Below, piece by piece: positions 18,252 to 26,604 of a stretch of 64,000 nucleotides of DNA. The stretch is from contig NZ_ARQI01000127.1 of the NCBI RefSeq assembly GCF_000384655.1, positions 28,575-92,574 on the forward strand, written 5' to 3'. Source of the DNA: Brachyspira innocens ATCC 29796. Lineage in GTDB: Bacteria; Spirochaetota; Brachyspiria; Brachyspirales; Brachyspiraceae. A program made the translations under genes and the position numbers. Position 1 is the first letter of the stretch; each line of letters begins with the position of its first letter. The notes below the pieces were generated by a model. The model ran no database searches. It was not told the origin of the DNA and was given only the letters and a program-made list of their open reading frames with translations.

Positions 18252-19025
18252 TTATTCTACAGTTATAGTTCTTACATTGCTTAAAAAATGCTGACCTTTA
18301 TATAGTATAGAAATTTTATAATCTCCTTTTCCATATTCAGCTTTAAAAGTTCTTCCTAATATACTGTTTCCCATATCTTTAACATCATATATAACATTTC
18401 CTATATAAGTTTTTCCGTCATCTCCAGTAATGCGTGCTTCTTTATCAGCCATTTCAACTGCAATTTTAAAATCAGTAAAAGCAGCACCATTTAATATTCT
18501 GTATTTCACAGTGATATCATCTTCATATTTGGCAGTAGGTGTAAAATCAACAGACTCAGCAACTATATCAGCAAATGTTACAGTAACGTATACTCCCACA
18601 CCTCTTTTTACAGATCCTACTCCTATAGCATTAAAATTTTTATCTAATATATTTTTTTTGCTGTCTGGCGAAGCCATTAAATTTTTCACTATACTTTCAG
18701 CTGCTTTTTTATCTGTGAAAGGTATAACATCTAATTTTCCAAAACTCTCGCTTATATTTCCAACCATTTCTGGATATAATTTTACTTGTCTTGCTTTGGA
18801 ATCTAATCCGTCTAAATCTATATTGCTGAAAAATTTATTTTTGGCCATATTATCAGCATGGTATAAAGCTAAAGAGTGAAGTCTTTGATTATTAGGAAGA
18901 GGAGGGAGAGATACTTTGCTTCTTTCTAAATTAATTAATCTGAATACTTCATCTTCTATTGTGTCGGCACTAAGTATTAAAGTTGATAAAAATATAAATA
19001 TTACTACTAAACTTAACTTTTTCAT
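18252..19025 (-). CDS. exported CAP/SCP-domain protein
   Basis: 257 residues with a clear signal peptide (MKKLSLVVIFIFLSTLILSADT). Residues 25-150 match the CAP (CRISP/antigen 5/PR-1) superfamily in its bacterial form: EVFRLINLERSKVSLPPLPNNQRLHSLALYHADNMAKNKFFSN, followed by the region around ESFGK and the terminal GVGVYVTVTFAD strand. The remainder (150-257) looks like a beta-sandwich that ends VRTITVE. It is secreted or periplasmic; bacterial CAP proteins have varied, mostly unknown roles. It is transcribed together with exbD. Confidence 0.82.
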   Translation of the reverse strand: MKKLSLVVIFIFLSTLILSADTIEDEVFRLINLERSKVSLPPLPNNQRLHSLALYHADNMAKNKFFSNIDLDGLDSKARQVKLYPEMVGNISESFGKLDVIPFTDKKAAESIVKNLMASPDSKKNILDKNFNAIGVGSVKRGVGVYVTVTFADIVAESVDFTPTAKYEDDITVKYRILNGAAFTDFKIAVEMADKEARITGDDGKTYIGNVIYDVKDMGNSILGRTFKAEYGKGDYKISILYKGQHFLSNVRTITVE

Positions 19026-19315
19026 TTTGTAATCTCCAATTTGATTATTTTTTTATAAAAAATATATCTTTATTATATAAATGCTATTTTACAGCAACAT
19101 TGTAAAAAATAAAAGATAAAAAATAATAAAATGAGTAATAATAGATATATATTTATTATAGATAAAATTTATAATAAAAATTATACCATATATTTTTAAT
19201 TTTACATGTATAAAAATACAAATTTTAGTATGTATGAAATATTTACGAATTGATTTTTTATATTTATAATGTATTATATTATGTAAAGTTTTATCTTATT
19301 TTTATTGGAGGGATT

Positions 19316-20557
19316 GTGAGGAAATATATTATATTGTTTATTTTTTCTATTATATTTTTAAACTCATGCGGGGTTGTGAGCAGTATACTTGGTGGAGATT
19401 ATAATAATGCTGTATATGATGACGGAGTATTAACTTACTATGATGAATATAGTTCTTCTATGAAAGTATTCAAGGTTATAAATGAAAATAATAGAACAGA
19501 AACAAAAATATTTAGAGTATATGCAGAATCCGATAATTTGGCAATCTATGTGGAAAACGGAGCTAATGTACAAAGGAGTTCTGTGTCAAAAATAGGATCT
19601 GATTTTAATAAATATTATAGTGATTTAGTAAGTATATATGGAAATCATACAGATGTTGATAGGAATGGTAAAATAAATATTTTGCTATTTTCTATGAATC
19701 CTGCAGGAGCGTCTACTGTTACATTAGGTTATTTTTATGGAGCAGATTTATTATCAGGTTATTTTAATGATGCAGAAATATTATATATGGACTTAAATTA
19801 TGTTAATAATTATCCTGAAATAATGTCTGGTACAATACTCCATGAGCTTCAGCATTTAATTAATTTTAATGTTAATGATATAAACAAAGGAAGATCTATG
19901 GACTTATGGCTAAATGAGTCACTTTCAGAATCTACTTCTATATTGTATAGCCCTACAACAACTTCTTCAAGAATAGATGAATTTAATTCTATGGGAGGAT
20001 ATTACTGTTTTTATACTTGGGAGCTTCCTATAAATGTATTTGCAAATTATCCTTCAGCTTCTGTGTTTATGAATTGGCTTTATAGTGCAAGCGGAAATGA
20101 TAAAACTGTATTTAGAGATATAGCCTCTTCATCTCAGGTTAATGATTATAATAAAGTTATTAGTTCAGTTTCTAGCAGAGGTATAGCAAGCAGCTGGGAA
20201 GAATTATTATTGAACTGGATGGAAGGAGTATTTAGTTATCAGGTATCTGGTGTAAATCCAGTTTTGAGACATTCTGGTGAAACAGTGGCATTATATCCGG
20301 GTGCTTTGGTTGTTTATTATGGAACTTTGGGAAGTATTAGCGATAATAATTTGTCTACAAGAAAATTAAATTCTAATATTGAAATAGCTTTAAATAAAGA
20401 TACATATGTAGGAGATAGTCCAAGTGCAGTAAATATACAAATACCAAATAGTATAAATGCTATGCAGTATAAATCATCTTCTCAAAGCAGTAAGCCGTAT
20501 GTTCCTAAATATAGAAATATATTGTTTGATAAAGACGGAAATGTTAAGAAATATTAA
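19316..20557 (+). CDS. M30-type (hyicolysin-like) metalloprotease lipoprotein
   Basis: 413 residues from the GTG at 19316, which sits behind GGAGGG; an upstream ATG at 19250 would add 22 residues ahead of the signal. The start RKYIILFIFSIIFLNSCG is a lipoprotein signal with lipobox LNSC. IMSGTILHELQHLINFN carries the HExxH zinc motif, followed by LWLNESLSESTSILYSP supplying a downstream Glu, the pattern of peptidase family M30. DVDRNGKINILLF resembles a calcium-binding loop. It is likely an outer-membrane anchored or surface protease that degrades host or other proteins; the substrate is unknown. It stands alone and is followed by a strong terminator. Confidence 0.85.
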   Translation: MRKYIILFIFSIIFLNSCGVVSSILGGDYNNAVYDDGVLTYYDEYSSSMKVFKVINENNRTETKIFRVYAESDNLAIYVENGANVQRSSVSKIGSDFNKYYSDLVSIYGNHTDVDRNGKINILLFSMNPAGASTVTLGYFYGADLLSGYFNDAEILYMDLNYVNNYPEIMSGTILHELQHLINFNVNDINKGRSMDLWLNESLSESTSILYSPTTTSSRIDEFNSMGGYYCFYTWELPINVFANYPSASVFMNWLYSASGNDKTVFRDIASSSQVNDYNKVISSVSSRGIASSWEELLLNWMEGVFSYQVSGVNPVLRHSGETVALYPGALVVYYGTLGSISDNNLSTRKLNSNIEIALNKDTYVGDSPSAVNIQIPNSINAMQYKSSSQSSKPYVPKYRNILFDKDGNVKKY

Positions 20558-20605
20558 TGATATATTATTTCTTCGTTTAGAAAGTAAATAATAAAATAAT
20601 ATAAT

Positions 20606-20640
20606 AAGACTTTAGATATTTATAATATTTAAAGTCTTTT
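20606..20640 (+). terminator. intrinsic terminator after the metalloprotease gene
   Basis: A 13-bp stem (AAGACTTTAGATA pairing with TATTTAAAGTCTT, one G-U pair) with a seven-base loop is followed by a T run at 20637-20640. Confidence 0.8.
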
Positions 20641-20851
20641 TATTTTATTATGAACAACTATAATTTCTTAAAAATTAATTTTTTAAATTTAAAAGTTTGT
20701 ATGGTTTTTGTATATCTAGTATGTGATTTTAAAAGACAAAACTATAATTAAAAAATTACAAATTAAAAACTATTAATAATTTTTTAAACTTTTAAATGCT
20801 TTTTATTGTATTTTTTGTTATATTTAATTAATGCAATAAAATAAAAATTCA

Positions 20852-20879
20852 TTGATAAATATATACATTATGTTATAAT
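20852..20879 (+). promoter_or_regulatory. extended -10 promoter for ackA
   Basis: TTGATA at 20852-20857, a 16-base spacer, and TGTTATAAT with a TG extension ending at 20879, about 40 bases before the ackA ATG. Confidence 0.65.
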
Positions 20880-20919
20880 AAGCTCAAATTATAATTATTA
20901 AAAACTATGGAGTCATTAT

Positions 20920-22110
20920 ATGAACGTATTGGTAATTAATTCAGGCAGTTCTAGCATTAAATATCAATTATTTGCTATGCCGGAAGCAAAAGTTTTAGCT
21001 AAAGGTCTTTTAGAAAAGATAGGCGAAGAAACAAGTGCATTAAAACACACAGCTGTAGAAAAAGGCAAAGAAAAAAAATTGGAACAAAAAGTTGCTGACC
21101 ATAAAGCAGGTATGTCTTTGATTTTCTCTCTTCTAACAGATAAGGAAGTTGGCGTTATATCTGATATGAGCGAAATATCAGGTGTAGGTCACAGAGTTGT
21201 ACATGGAGGAGAATCATTCAGCAAAAGTACTTTGATTACAGATGAAGCTATAAAAGCTATAGAAGCATGCTGTGATATAGCTCCTTTACATAATCCAGCT
21301 GGTTTGCAGGGTATAGCTGCTTGTAAAGAAATATTAAAAGATGTAAAAATGGTTGCTGTTTTTGATACTAGTTTCCATCAAACAATACCAGAATATGCCT
21401 ATATGTATGCTGTTCCTCATGAATGGTATGATAAATATAAAATACGCCGTTATGGTTTCCATGGTACTTCACATAGATATGTTTACGGAGAGTTCTGCAA
21501 AGCTGTAAACAAACCTAATGCTAATGTTATAGTTTGCCATTTAGGTAATGGTGCAAGTGTAACTGCTGTAAAAAACGGAGAATCAGTAGATACAAGTATG
21601 GGTTTAACTCCATTAGAAGGTTTAGTAATGGGTACTAGATCTGGAGATATGGATCCTGCTGTTGCTACTTTTGTTATGGCTAAAGAAAATTTATCTCCAA
21701 AAGAAATGGATAATATTTTAAATAAAAAAAGCGGACTTTTAGGAGTTTCTGGAGTAAGCAATGATATGAGAAACTTGGAAGAGGCTTCTAAAACCAATCA
21801 TAAAGCTGAACTTGCTATACAAATGTTCTGCTACAGAGTAAAAAAATACATAGGTGCTTATATGGCTGCTCTTGGTCATCTTGACGGTATTGTATTTACT
21901 GGCGGTATAGGTGAAAATAGTGCCAGCATTAGAGGAAGAATACTTGAAGGTTTAGATGAGCTTGGTATTAAATGCGATGCTGATAAAAACTCTAAAGCTA
22001 GAGGATGTGCTAGTTTTGAAAAAGACGGTGCTGCTATTAAACTTTATGTTATAGCTACTGATGAAGAAAAAGCTATAGCTATGGATACTTATAATATAGC
22101 ATTGAAATAA
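20920..22110 (+). CDS. ackA: acetate kinase
   Basis: 396 residues, the normal size. MNVLVINSGSSSIKYQLFAMP is the N-terminal phosphate-binding signature, GHRVVHGGESF a family motif, VFDTSFHQTIPEYAYMYAVPHEWY and RRYGFHGTSHRYV carry the catalytic and substrate residues, NVIVCHLGNGASV the adenosine-binding loop, and FTGGIGENSASIRGRI the C-terminal GGIGENS motif. It interconverts acetyl phosphate and acetate with ATP formation, a main energy step in fermentation. No pta gene is adjacent. It has its own promoter and terminator and so is monocistronic. Confidence 0.97.
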   Translation: MNVLVINSGSSSIKYQLFAMPEAKVLAKGLLEKIGEETSALKHTAVEKGKEKKLEQKVADHKAGMSLIFSLLTDKEVGVISDMSEISGVGHRVVHGGESFSKSTLITDEAIKAIEACCDIAPLHNPAGLQGIAACKEILKDVKMVAVFDTSFHQTIPEYAYMYAVPHEWYDKYKIRRYGFHGTSHRYVYGEFCKAVNKPNANVIVCHLGNGASVTAVKNGESVDTSMGLTPLEGLVMGTRSGDMDPAVATFVMAKENLSPKEMDNILNKKSGLLGVSGVSNDMRNLEEASKTNHKAELAIQMFCYRVKKYIGAYMAALGHLDGIVFTGGIGENSASIRGRILEGLDELGIKCDADKNSKARGCASFEKDGAAIKLYVIATDEEKAIAMDTYNIALK

Positions 22111-22150
22111 TTTTTGTTTATAAAAATATAAATAATAAATATTAAAATTG

Positions 22151-22187
22151 ATAGGGTATCTTTTATTATGAAAGATGCCCTATTTTT
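22151..22187 (+). terminator. ackA intrinsic terminator
   Basis: A 13-bp stem, ATAGGGTATCTTT with AAAGATGCCCTAT (one G-U pair), a seven-base loop and a five-T run. It overlaps the upstream-most ATG (22168) of the following hepT frame, which argues for hepT starting at 22198. Confidence 0.8.
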
Positions 22188-22197
22188 AAGGTTTTTT

Positions 22198-22611
22198 ATG
22201 ATATTAAATTTAGATAGTCTGAAAAAATCTATAGTGGCATTAGAAAAATCAATCAATGTATATAATAGAATTAAAACAGATGATGAAGATTTAATACTTA
22301 CAATAAGATCTGGAGTAATAAAGAACTTTGAAATAGCTTTTGAACAAAGTTGGAAATTTATACAAAGATGGCTCAATGAGAATATAAATCCAGACATAAC
22401 TAGCGGCATAACTAAAAAAGAATTATTCAGATTGGCAGCTAAACATTTACTTATAGATGATGTTGAAAAATGGATAAGATTTAAAGATGCTAGAAATTCT
22501 ACTTCTCATATTTATTCAAATGAAGTTTCTATGGAAGTAATTAATGAAGCAGTAGCATTTTTACCTTATGCCAAATATCTTTTAAAACGTTTAGAGGAAA
22601 ATAATGAATGA
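22198..22611 (+). CDS. HepT-like HEPN toxin (type VII toxin-antitoxin)
   Basis: 137 residues from the ATG at 22198; the earlier ATG at 22168 lies inside the ackA terminator hairpin. This is an HI0074/HepT-like HEPN four-helix protein: IRSGVIKNFEIAFEQSWKFIQRWLNE then WIRFKDARNSTSHIY. R99 and H104 form the RX4H ribonuclease motif and Y106 completes RX4HXY, where the Tyr is the residue that MntA-type antitoxins modify by adding AMP. The next gene overlaps by four bases and encodes the nucleotidyltransferase partner. Both names for the family occur: nucleotidyltransferase substrate-binding protein and HepT. Confidence 0.87.
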   Translation: MILNLDSLKKSIVALEKSINVYNRIKTDDEDLILTIRSGVIKNFEIAFEQSWKFIQRWLNENINPDITSGITKKELFRLAAKHLLIDDVEKWIRFKDARNSTSHIYSNEVSMEVINEAVAFLPYAKYLLKRLEENNE

Positions 22612-22910
22612 TTAGCCTAACTGAAAATGAAATTCAAATTATCAAAGATATTCTAAAAAAACATATAAAATACGGAAAAGTATATTTATTTGGTTCAAGA
22701 GTAAAAGGTACAAATAAAAAATTTTCAGATATTGATATAGTTATAGATATTAATACCAAATTATCATTAAATGAGATGTCAAGAATAAAAGATGATTTTG
22801 AGGAAAGTGATTTAATTTATATTGCTGATATCATTGATTATAATACTGTAGATAATAGTTTTAAGAGCATTATAGATAATGAAAAAGTATTAATATATGA
22901 AACTATCTAA
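22608..22910 (+). CDS. MntA-like nucleotidyltransferase antitoxin
   Basis: 100 residues, a minimal nucleotidyltransferase. YLFGSRVKGTNKKFSDIDIVID gives the GSx(10)DxD motif with G29-S30 and D41/D43 as metal ligands; the third acidic residue is probably in LIYIADIID near the end of the core. In characterised type VII systems this enzyme AMPylates the HEPN toxin near its RX4HXY motif and blocks it. It overlaps hepT by four bases, giving tight coupling of toxin before antitoxin, the usual gene order. Confidence 0.87.
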   Translation: MISLTENEIQIIKDILKKHIKYGKVYLFGSRVKGTNKKFSDIDIVIDINTKLSLNEMSRIKDDFEESDLIYIADIIDYNTVDNSFKSIIDNEKVLIYETI

Positions 22911-22989
22911 AATTAAAATATTTTAATTAGTTAATCATATTTTTTTTCGATATTAAAAAATAATAATTTTTAATATTATAAAGCCAATT

Positions 22990-23050
22990 ATAAAAATTGT
23001 GAGCATATAGCAAATTCATTTGCTATATATTTTTAGCGAACAATTTTTAT
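22990..23050. repeat. nested inverted repeat, related to Rpn-gene tail repeat
   Basis: An inner perfect hairpin (ATATAGCAAA at 23005-23014 pairing with TTTGCTATAT at 23019-23028) lies within outer arms AAAAATTGT / ACAATTTTT. The stretch beginning GAGCATATA and the AGCGA segment match the repeat that starts at the stop codon of the Rpn-family gene at the right edge of the window (63661-63724, minus strand), lacking that copy's middle piece. It may be a scar of a lost Rpn-type gene and may also act as a terminator for the hepT/mntA pair. Confidence 0.55.
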
Positions 23051-23095
23051 TAGCAATAATAAAAAATAATAATTTTAAGTTGGGAATATGATTTT

Positions 23096-24712
23096 ATGAG
23101 AAAGAATATATTAATCACTGTTTTTTTATTTATAATAATTTGTTTTTCTGTATCTTGCGGTAAAGAACCTAAAAATATTTTAAATGAAATAACAGTTTCT
23201 GTAGGTCCAGAACCCCAGACAATAGATCCTACTATAAACTCAGCAGTAGATGCCATGATATATACAACGCATTTATTTGAAAATCTCACAATTAAAGATG
23301 AAAATGGCAATATAATACCAGGTGCTGCTGAAAGCTGGACATCATCAAATAATAACACAATATATATATTTAATATTAGAAGCAATGCTAAATGGTGCGA
23401 TGGAATGGACGTAACTGCAGATGACTTTGTTTATGCTTGGAAAAGAATAGTTGATCCTAAAAACGGAGCATCGTATTCTATACTTTTAGATGTTATAAAG
23501 AATGCAAGCGATATTATGATGGAAAATAAAGATAAAGATACATTAGCAGTTAAGGCATTAGATGATAAAACTTTATATGTAGAGTTAGAATATCCAGTAC
23601 CATATTTTCCAGAGATGGCGGCTCATACTGCATATACACCTTTGCGTGAAGATATTGTAAGTCAAGATGAAGACGGCTGGACTTTAAAAACGGATACTAT
23701 GGTTGGCAACGGAGCTTTTCAGATTGTACGATGGGAACATAATTCAAGATTAGTAGTACGAAAAAATACTGATTATTGGAATTATAAAGAGATTAAGCCT
23801 GATATAATAAATTTTGAGTTTATAGATAATGATAATACAGCAATGTCTGCAATTTTAAACGGAGAGATCTCTTTTTATCATAATGCCCCTATTAATGACA
23901 GAGCAAAACTTATTGAAGATGGAGTTGCTAGGGTAGTTCCTAATGTATCACTTTATTTTTATGAAGTTAATCATAAAAAAGCACCTTTTAATGATGCTAG
24001 AGTGAGGAAAGCTATTTCTTTAGCTATAGATAGGGAATATATAGTAAATAATATAATGAATGCTGGAGAGAAACCTGCAGCTGCTATAGTACCTTATAAT
24101 ATAAAAGATGTTTATGGTACTAATGATTTCAGATATCAAAAAGACGGATATTTTTCTGTTAATAGTGAAGATTATCAGAAAAATGTTGAAGAGGCTAGGG
24201 CTTTGCTTGCAGAGGCTGGATATCCTAATGGTGAGGGTTTTCCAGTATTTGAATTTTTAACTAATCCCGGATTTCATGTAACTATTGCAGAAAGTGTGCA
24301 GTCTATGCTTAAAGAGGCACTTAATATAGATATGGTAATAAGGCAGGAAGAATGGGCTGTACTGCTTCAGACTAGAAGAGATGGAAATTTTGATATGGCT
24401 AGACAGGGCTGGATAGGCGGATATAACAGTCCTCAGGCATTTTTATCTTTGGTAAAAACAGGTTATGTTCTTAATGAGGGAAGATATAGTAATGCTGAAT
24501 TTGATAAGGCATTGTATGATGCGGCATTCTCTCAAAGTGATTTAGAGCGAAGCGAATATCTGCATAAAGCCGAAAGCATAGCTATGGACGATATGGCTAT
24601 TATACCTATATTCTATTATTCTGGTACTGTTATGCAAAGTAAAAATCTTAATGATGTGATTTATGATATATTTGGAATATATAATTTTAGTAAGGCATAT
24701 ATGTCAGAGTAA
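23096..24712 (+). CDS. oligopeptide ABC transporter substrate-binding lipoprotein
   Basis: 538 residues. The signal MRKNILITVFLFIIICFSVSCG ends in lipobox SVSC. The body is an SBP family 5 protein of the OppA type: VGPEPQTIDPTINSAVDAMIYTTHLFENL, the family signature region AESWTSSNNNTIYIFNIRSNAKWCDGMDVTADDFVYAWKRIVDP, NGAFQIVRWEHNSRLVVRKNTDYWN and PFNDARVRKAISLAIDREYIV. It captures peptides (or, in some relatives, other solutes) for an ABC permease that is not encoded nearby, so it is an orphan binding protein. It is complete. Confidence 0.92.
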   Translation: MRKNILITVFLFIIICFSVSCGKEPKNILNEITVSVGPEPQTIDPTINSAVDAMIYTTHLFENLTIKDENGNIIPGAAESWTSSNNNTIYIFNIRSNAKWCDGMDVTADDFVYAWKRIVDPKNGASYSILLDVIKNASDIMMENKDKDTLAVKALDDKTLYVELEYPVPYFPEMAAHTAYTPLREDIVSQDEDGWTLKTDTMVGNGAFQIVRWEHNSRLVVRKNTDYWNYKEIKPDIINFEFIDNDNTAMSAILNGEISFYHNAPINDRAKLIEDGVARVVPNVSLYFYEVNHKKAPFNDARVRKAISLAIDREYIVNNIMNAGEKPAAAIVPYNIKDVYGTNDFRYQKDGYFSVNSEDYQKNVEEARALLAEAGYPNGEGFPVFEFLTNPGFHVTIAESVQSMLKEALNIDMVIRQEEWAVLLQTRRDGNFDMARQGWIGGYNSPQAFLSLVKTGYVLNEGRYSNAEFDKALYDAAFSQSDLERSEYLHKAESIAMDDMAIIPIFYYSGTVMQSKNLNDVIYDIFGIYNFSKAYMSE

Positions 24713-24782
24713 ATTATATTATAATTTTTTACAATTATAATTACATAGTGTTTTTATATAAAAATGATAATAGAGAATACAT

Positions 24783-25544
24783 ATGAATGAAGATATTAAG
24801 TTTATAACAGATTTTCTAAAATGCGATTATGAGATACTTGAGGGCGGACTTGAAGATGATACTGATATAATGAATTGGTATAAAGAAAATCTTGAAAAAG
24901 GAAAAAAAGAAGGATATACCCCTTTAATTATAATACCAAGTGAGGTGCTTACTGAGGCAATAGAGTGTTTTTTGGAAGATAATGACTGCGATATAGAAGA
25001 TTCAAGAAAATTAATAAATGAGTATATAGAAAAGTCAAAGTATATAGACTATAAAAAATATTTAAATCAAAATATAGAAGATATTTATGAGGATAAAGAA
25101 TATATTGAAGAGATAAACAAATCATTCAATGCCCCTATAGAAGGTGGATTTGAAGTATTTGATAGTTTTGGTTCATATTATGATTATGAAACTAAAAGTA
25201 CTGTTGATTTAATATTAGCAAAAATTCCTACTCTTAATCCTTATGAATTGGCATGTTATATCCCTATGGGAGGCTTTAATGATTGTCCTAACCCAGAGAC
25301 ACAGACAGCTATTTTCAAATATTGGTATGAAAAATATAATGCTTATCCTGCAGTAGTAGGATATGATACTTGGGAGATTTTTGTTCAAAAACTTCCTAAT
25401 ACAGAAGAAGAGGCTAGAGAGCTTGCTATAGAACATTATTATTTTTGTTTGGATAGGATTGATCAATACAGCGAAAATTATGATCATGGAAAATTGGCAG
25501 GCACATTATTAAAATCTAATGTTTGGTATTTTTGGTGGGATTAA
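24783..25544 (+). CDS. DUF4253-domain protein
   Basis: 253 residues, acidic and soluble with no signal. The C-terminal half matches DUF4253: ILAKIPTLNPYELACYIPMGGFNDCPNPETQTAIFKYWYEKYNAYPAVVGYDTWEIFV, then LAIEHYYFCLDRIDQY and the terminal WYFWWD typical of the family. The function of the family is unknown; it is often found near immunity-type or housekeeping genes of Firmicutes and spirochaetes. It is followed by an inverted-repeat intergenic element. Confidence 0.8.
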   Translation: MNEDIKFITDFLKCDYEILEGGLEDDTDIMNWYKENLEKGKKEGYTPLIIIPSEVLTEAIECFLEDNDCDIEDSRKLINEYIEKSKYIDYKKYLNQNIEDIYEDKEYIEEINKSFNAPIEGGFEVFDSFGSYYDYETKSTVDLILAKIPTLNPYELACYIPMGGFNDCPNPETQTAIFKYWYEKYNAYPAVVGYDTWEIFVQKLPNTEEEARELAIEHYYFCLDRIDQYSENYDHGKLAGTLLKSNVWYFWWD

Positions 25545-25554
25545 TATTTAATAT

Positions 25555-25741
25555 ACTTGTTTTAAAACATATTGACATATATATTTTGTAATTTTTTAAA
25601 TTATATATTTAAGCTTTTAAAATCCAGTTTTTTCAATGACTATAACTATATTTGTTTGAAGATATTTTGTATTCTTCAAATATTAAAAAACATATATAAT
25701 TCACTAAATTAAAAATAATATGAATAAGTTTTAAAACAAGT
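25555..25741. repeat. intergenic element bounded by inverted repeats (187 bp)
   Basis: ACTTGTTTTAAAAC at 25555-25568 is matched in inverted orientation by GTTTTAAAACAAGT at 25728-25741. The ends resemble those of the 223-bp element at 45995-46217 (AGACTTGTTTCAAAACTA). There is no coding frame inside; an internal hairpin lies around 25658-25683. It could be a small non-autonomous mobile element or a shared terminator type. Confidence 0.5.
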
Positions 25742-25751
25742 TTGATATATT

Positions 25752-26420
25752 TTATGTATATTTTCTTATATTTGAATAAACTGTATGAACTGAAATATGA
25801 AGTTTTTCAGCTAATGCTTCCACAGAACCTTTTAATTGAAAAAATCCTATTTTATGAAGTTTTAATATGATCTGTTTATTTTTTTCCTGATTTGGTATCG
25901 ACATATCAAGTATTATATCATTAATATTTTTATTAAGTATAGATTTTATCATATCATCAATATTTGAACTATAGTTTTCAGAATGAGTATGTTCTTCACT
26001 TTCATTTTTATTTATAGAAAATTGTTTCATAAAATCTATGAGACTTACTTCCATATTTATATTGATGCATAGTAAGCCGATTAATTTGTCTTTATTTTTT
26101 ATAGGTATTGTAACGGATTTGCATCTGTCTCCATTTGGAAATTTTGATTCATAAGATTCTAAAAATTTTTTATCTTTATGTACTGAATTTATGAGCTCTA
26201 AAGCTAAATCGGTTATTGGAGCTCCTACATCTCTTGAAGAATTATGCCCGTTTTCTATGAATAAAACAGCATGTTCATAATTATCTAATGAATGAACTAA
26301 TACCTCGCAATATGTTCCAAATATATTTGCTATTCCTTTTACAGCATTTTCATATGATTGTATTATAGCTCTATCCGTATCATCTAATACTACAGAACCA
26401 GACTTAGTATAATTATCCAT
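25752..26420 (-). CDS. YheO/DauR-like PAS and HTH transcriptional regulator
   Basis: 222 residues. Residues 15-125 form the YheO-type PAS-like sensor (IIQSYENAVKGIANIFGTYCEVLVHSLDNYEHAVLFIENGHNSSRDVGAPITDLALEL ... LIGLLCINI) and the last 50 residues the associated helix-turn-helix (IILKLHKIGFFQLKGSVEALAEKLHISVHTVYSNIRKY). Members such as DauR regulate amino-acid catabolism operons. It is transcribed divergently from a malY-like lyase gene and a dicarboxylate symporter, which it probably controls from the intervening region. Confidence 0.88.
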   Translation of the reverse strand: MDNYTKSGSVVLDDTDRAIIQSYENAVKGIANIFGTYCEVLVHSLDNYEHAVLFIENGHNSSRDVGAPITDLALELINSVHKDKKFLESYESKFPNGDRCKSVTIPIKNKDKLIGLLCININMEVSLIDFMKQFSINKNESEEHTHSENYSSNIDDMIKSILNKNINDIILDMSIPNQEKNKQIILKLHKIGFFQLKGSVEALAEKLHISVHTVYSNIRKYT

Positions 26421-26537
26421 AAAATTACCCCATTAATTATTATTAAATGTATTATATCTTATAATTATATAAAAAACAAATATGCCATACGTTTTTATGA
26501 TAAAATATAAAAATAATATATAAACTATCAAATTTTG

Positions 26538-26567
26538 TTGACAGTATAAACTATTTGTATATACTAT
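26538..26567 (+). promoter_or_regulatory. promoter of the malY-like/symporter operon
   Basis: TTGACA at 26538-26543 with TACTAT at 26562-26567 (spacer 18). An overlapping AT-rich inverted region could bind the divergent YheO-like regulator. Confidence 0.5.
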
Positions 26568-26604
26568 ATTATATATATTGATATATTTAATTAAGGAATA
26601 TTTT

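Larger units (their letters stand above)
20558..20919. other. intergenic region between metalloprotease gene and ackA
   Basis: 362 bases without a coding frame. It contains the terminator of the metalloprotease gene near its left end and the ackA promoter near its right end; the AT-rich middle shows no recognisable element. Confidence 0.6.

Noticed and set aside
22168..22197. Upstream start of the HepT-like gene
   Set aside because: It lies in the ackA terminator hairpin; the family begins near LNLDSLKKS.
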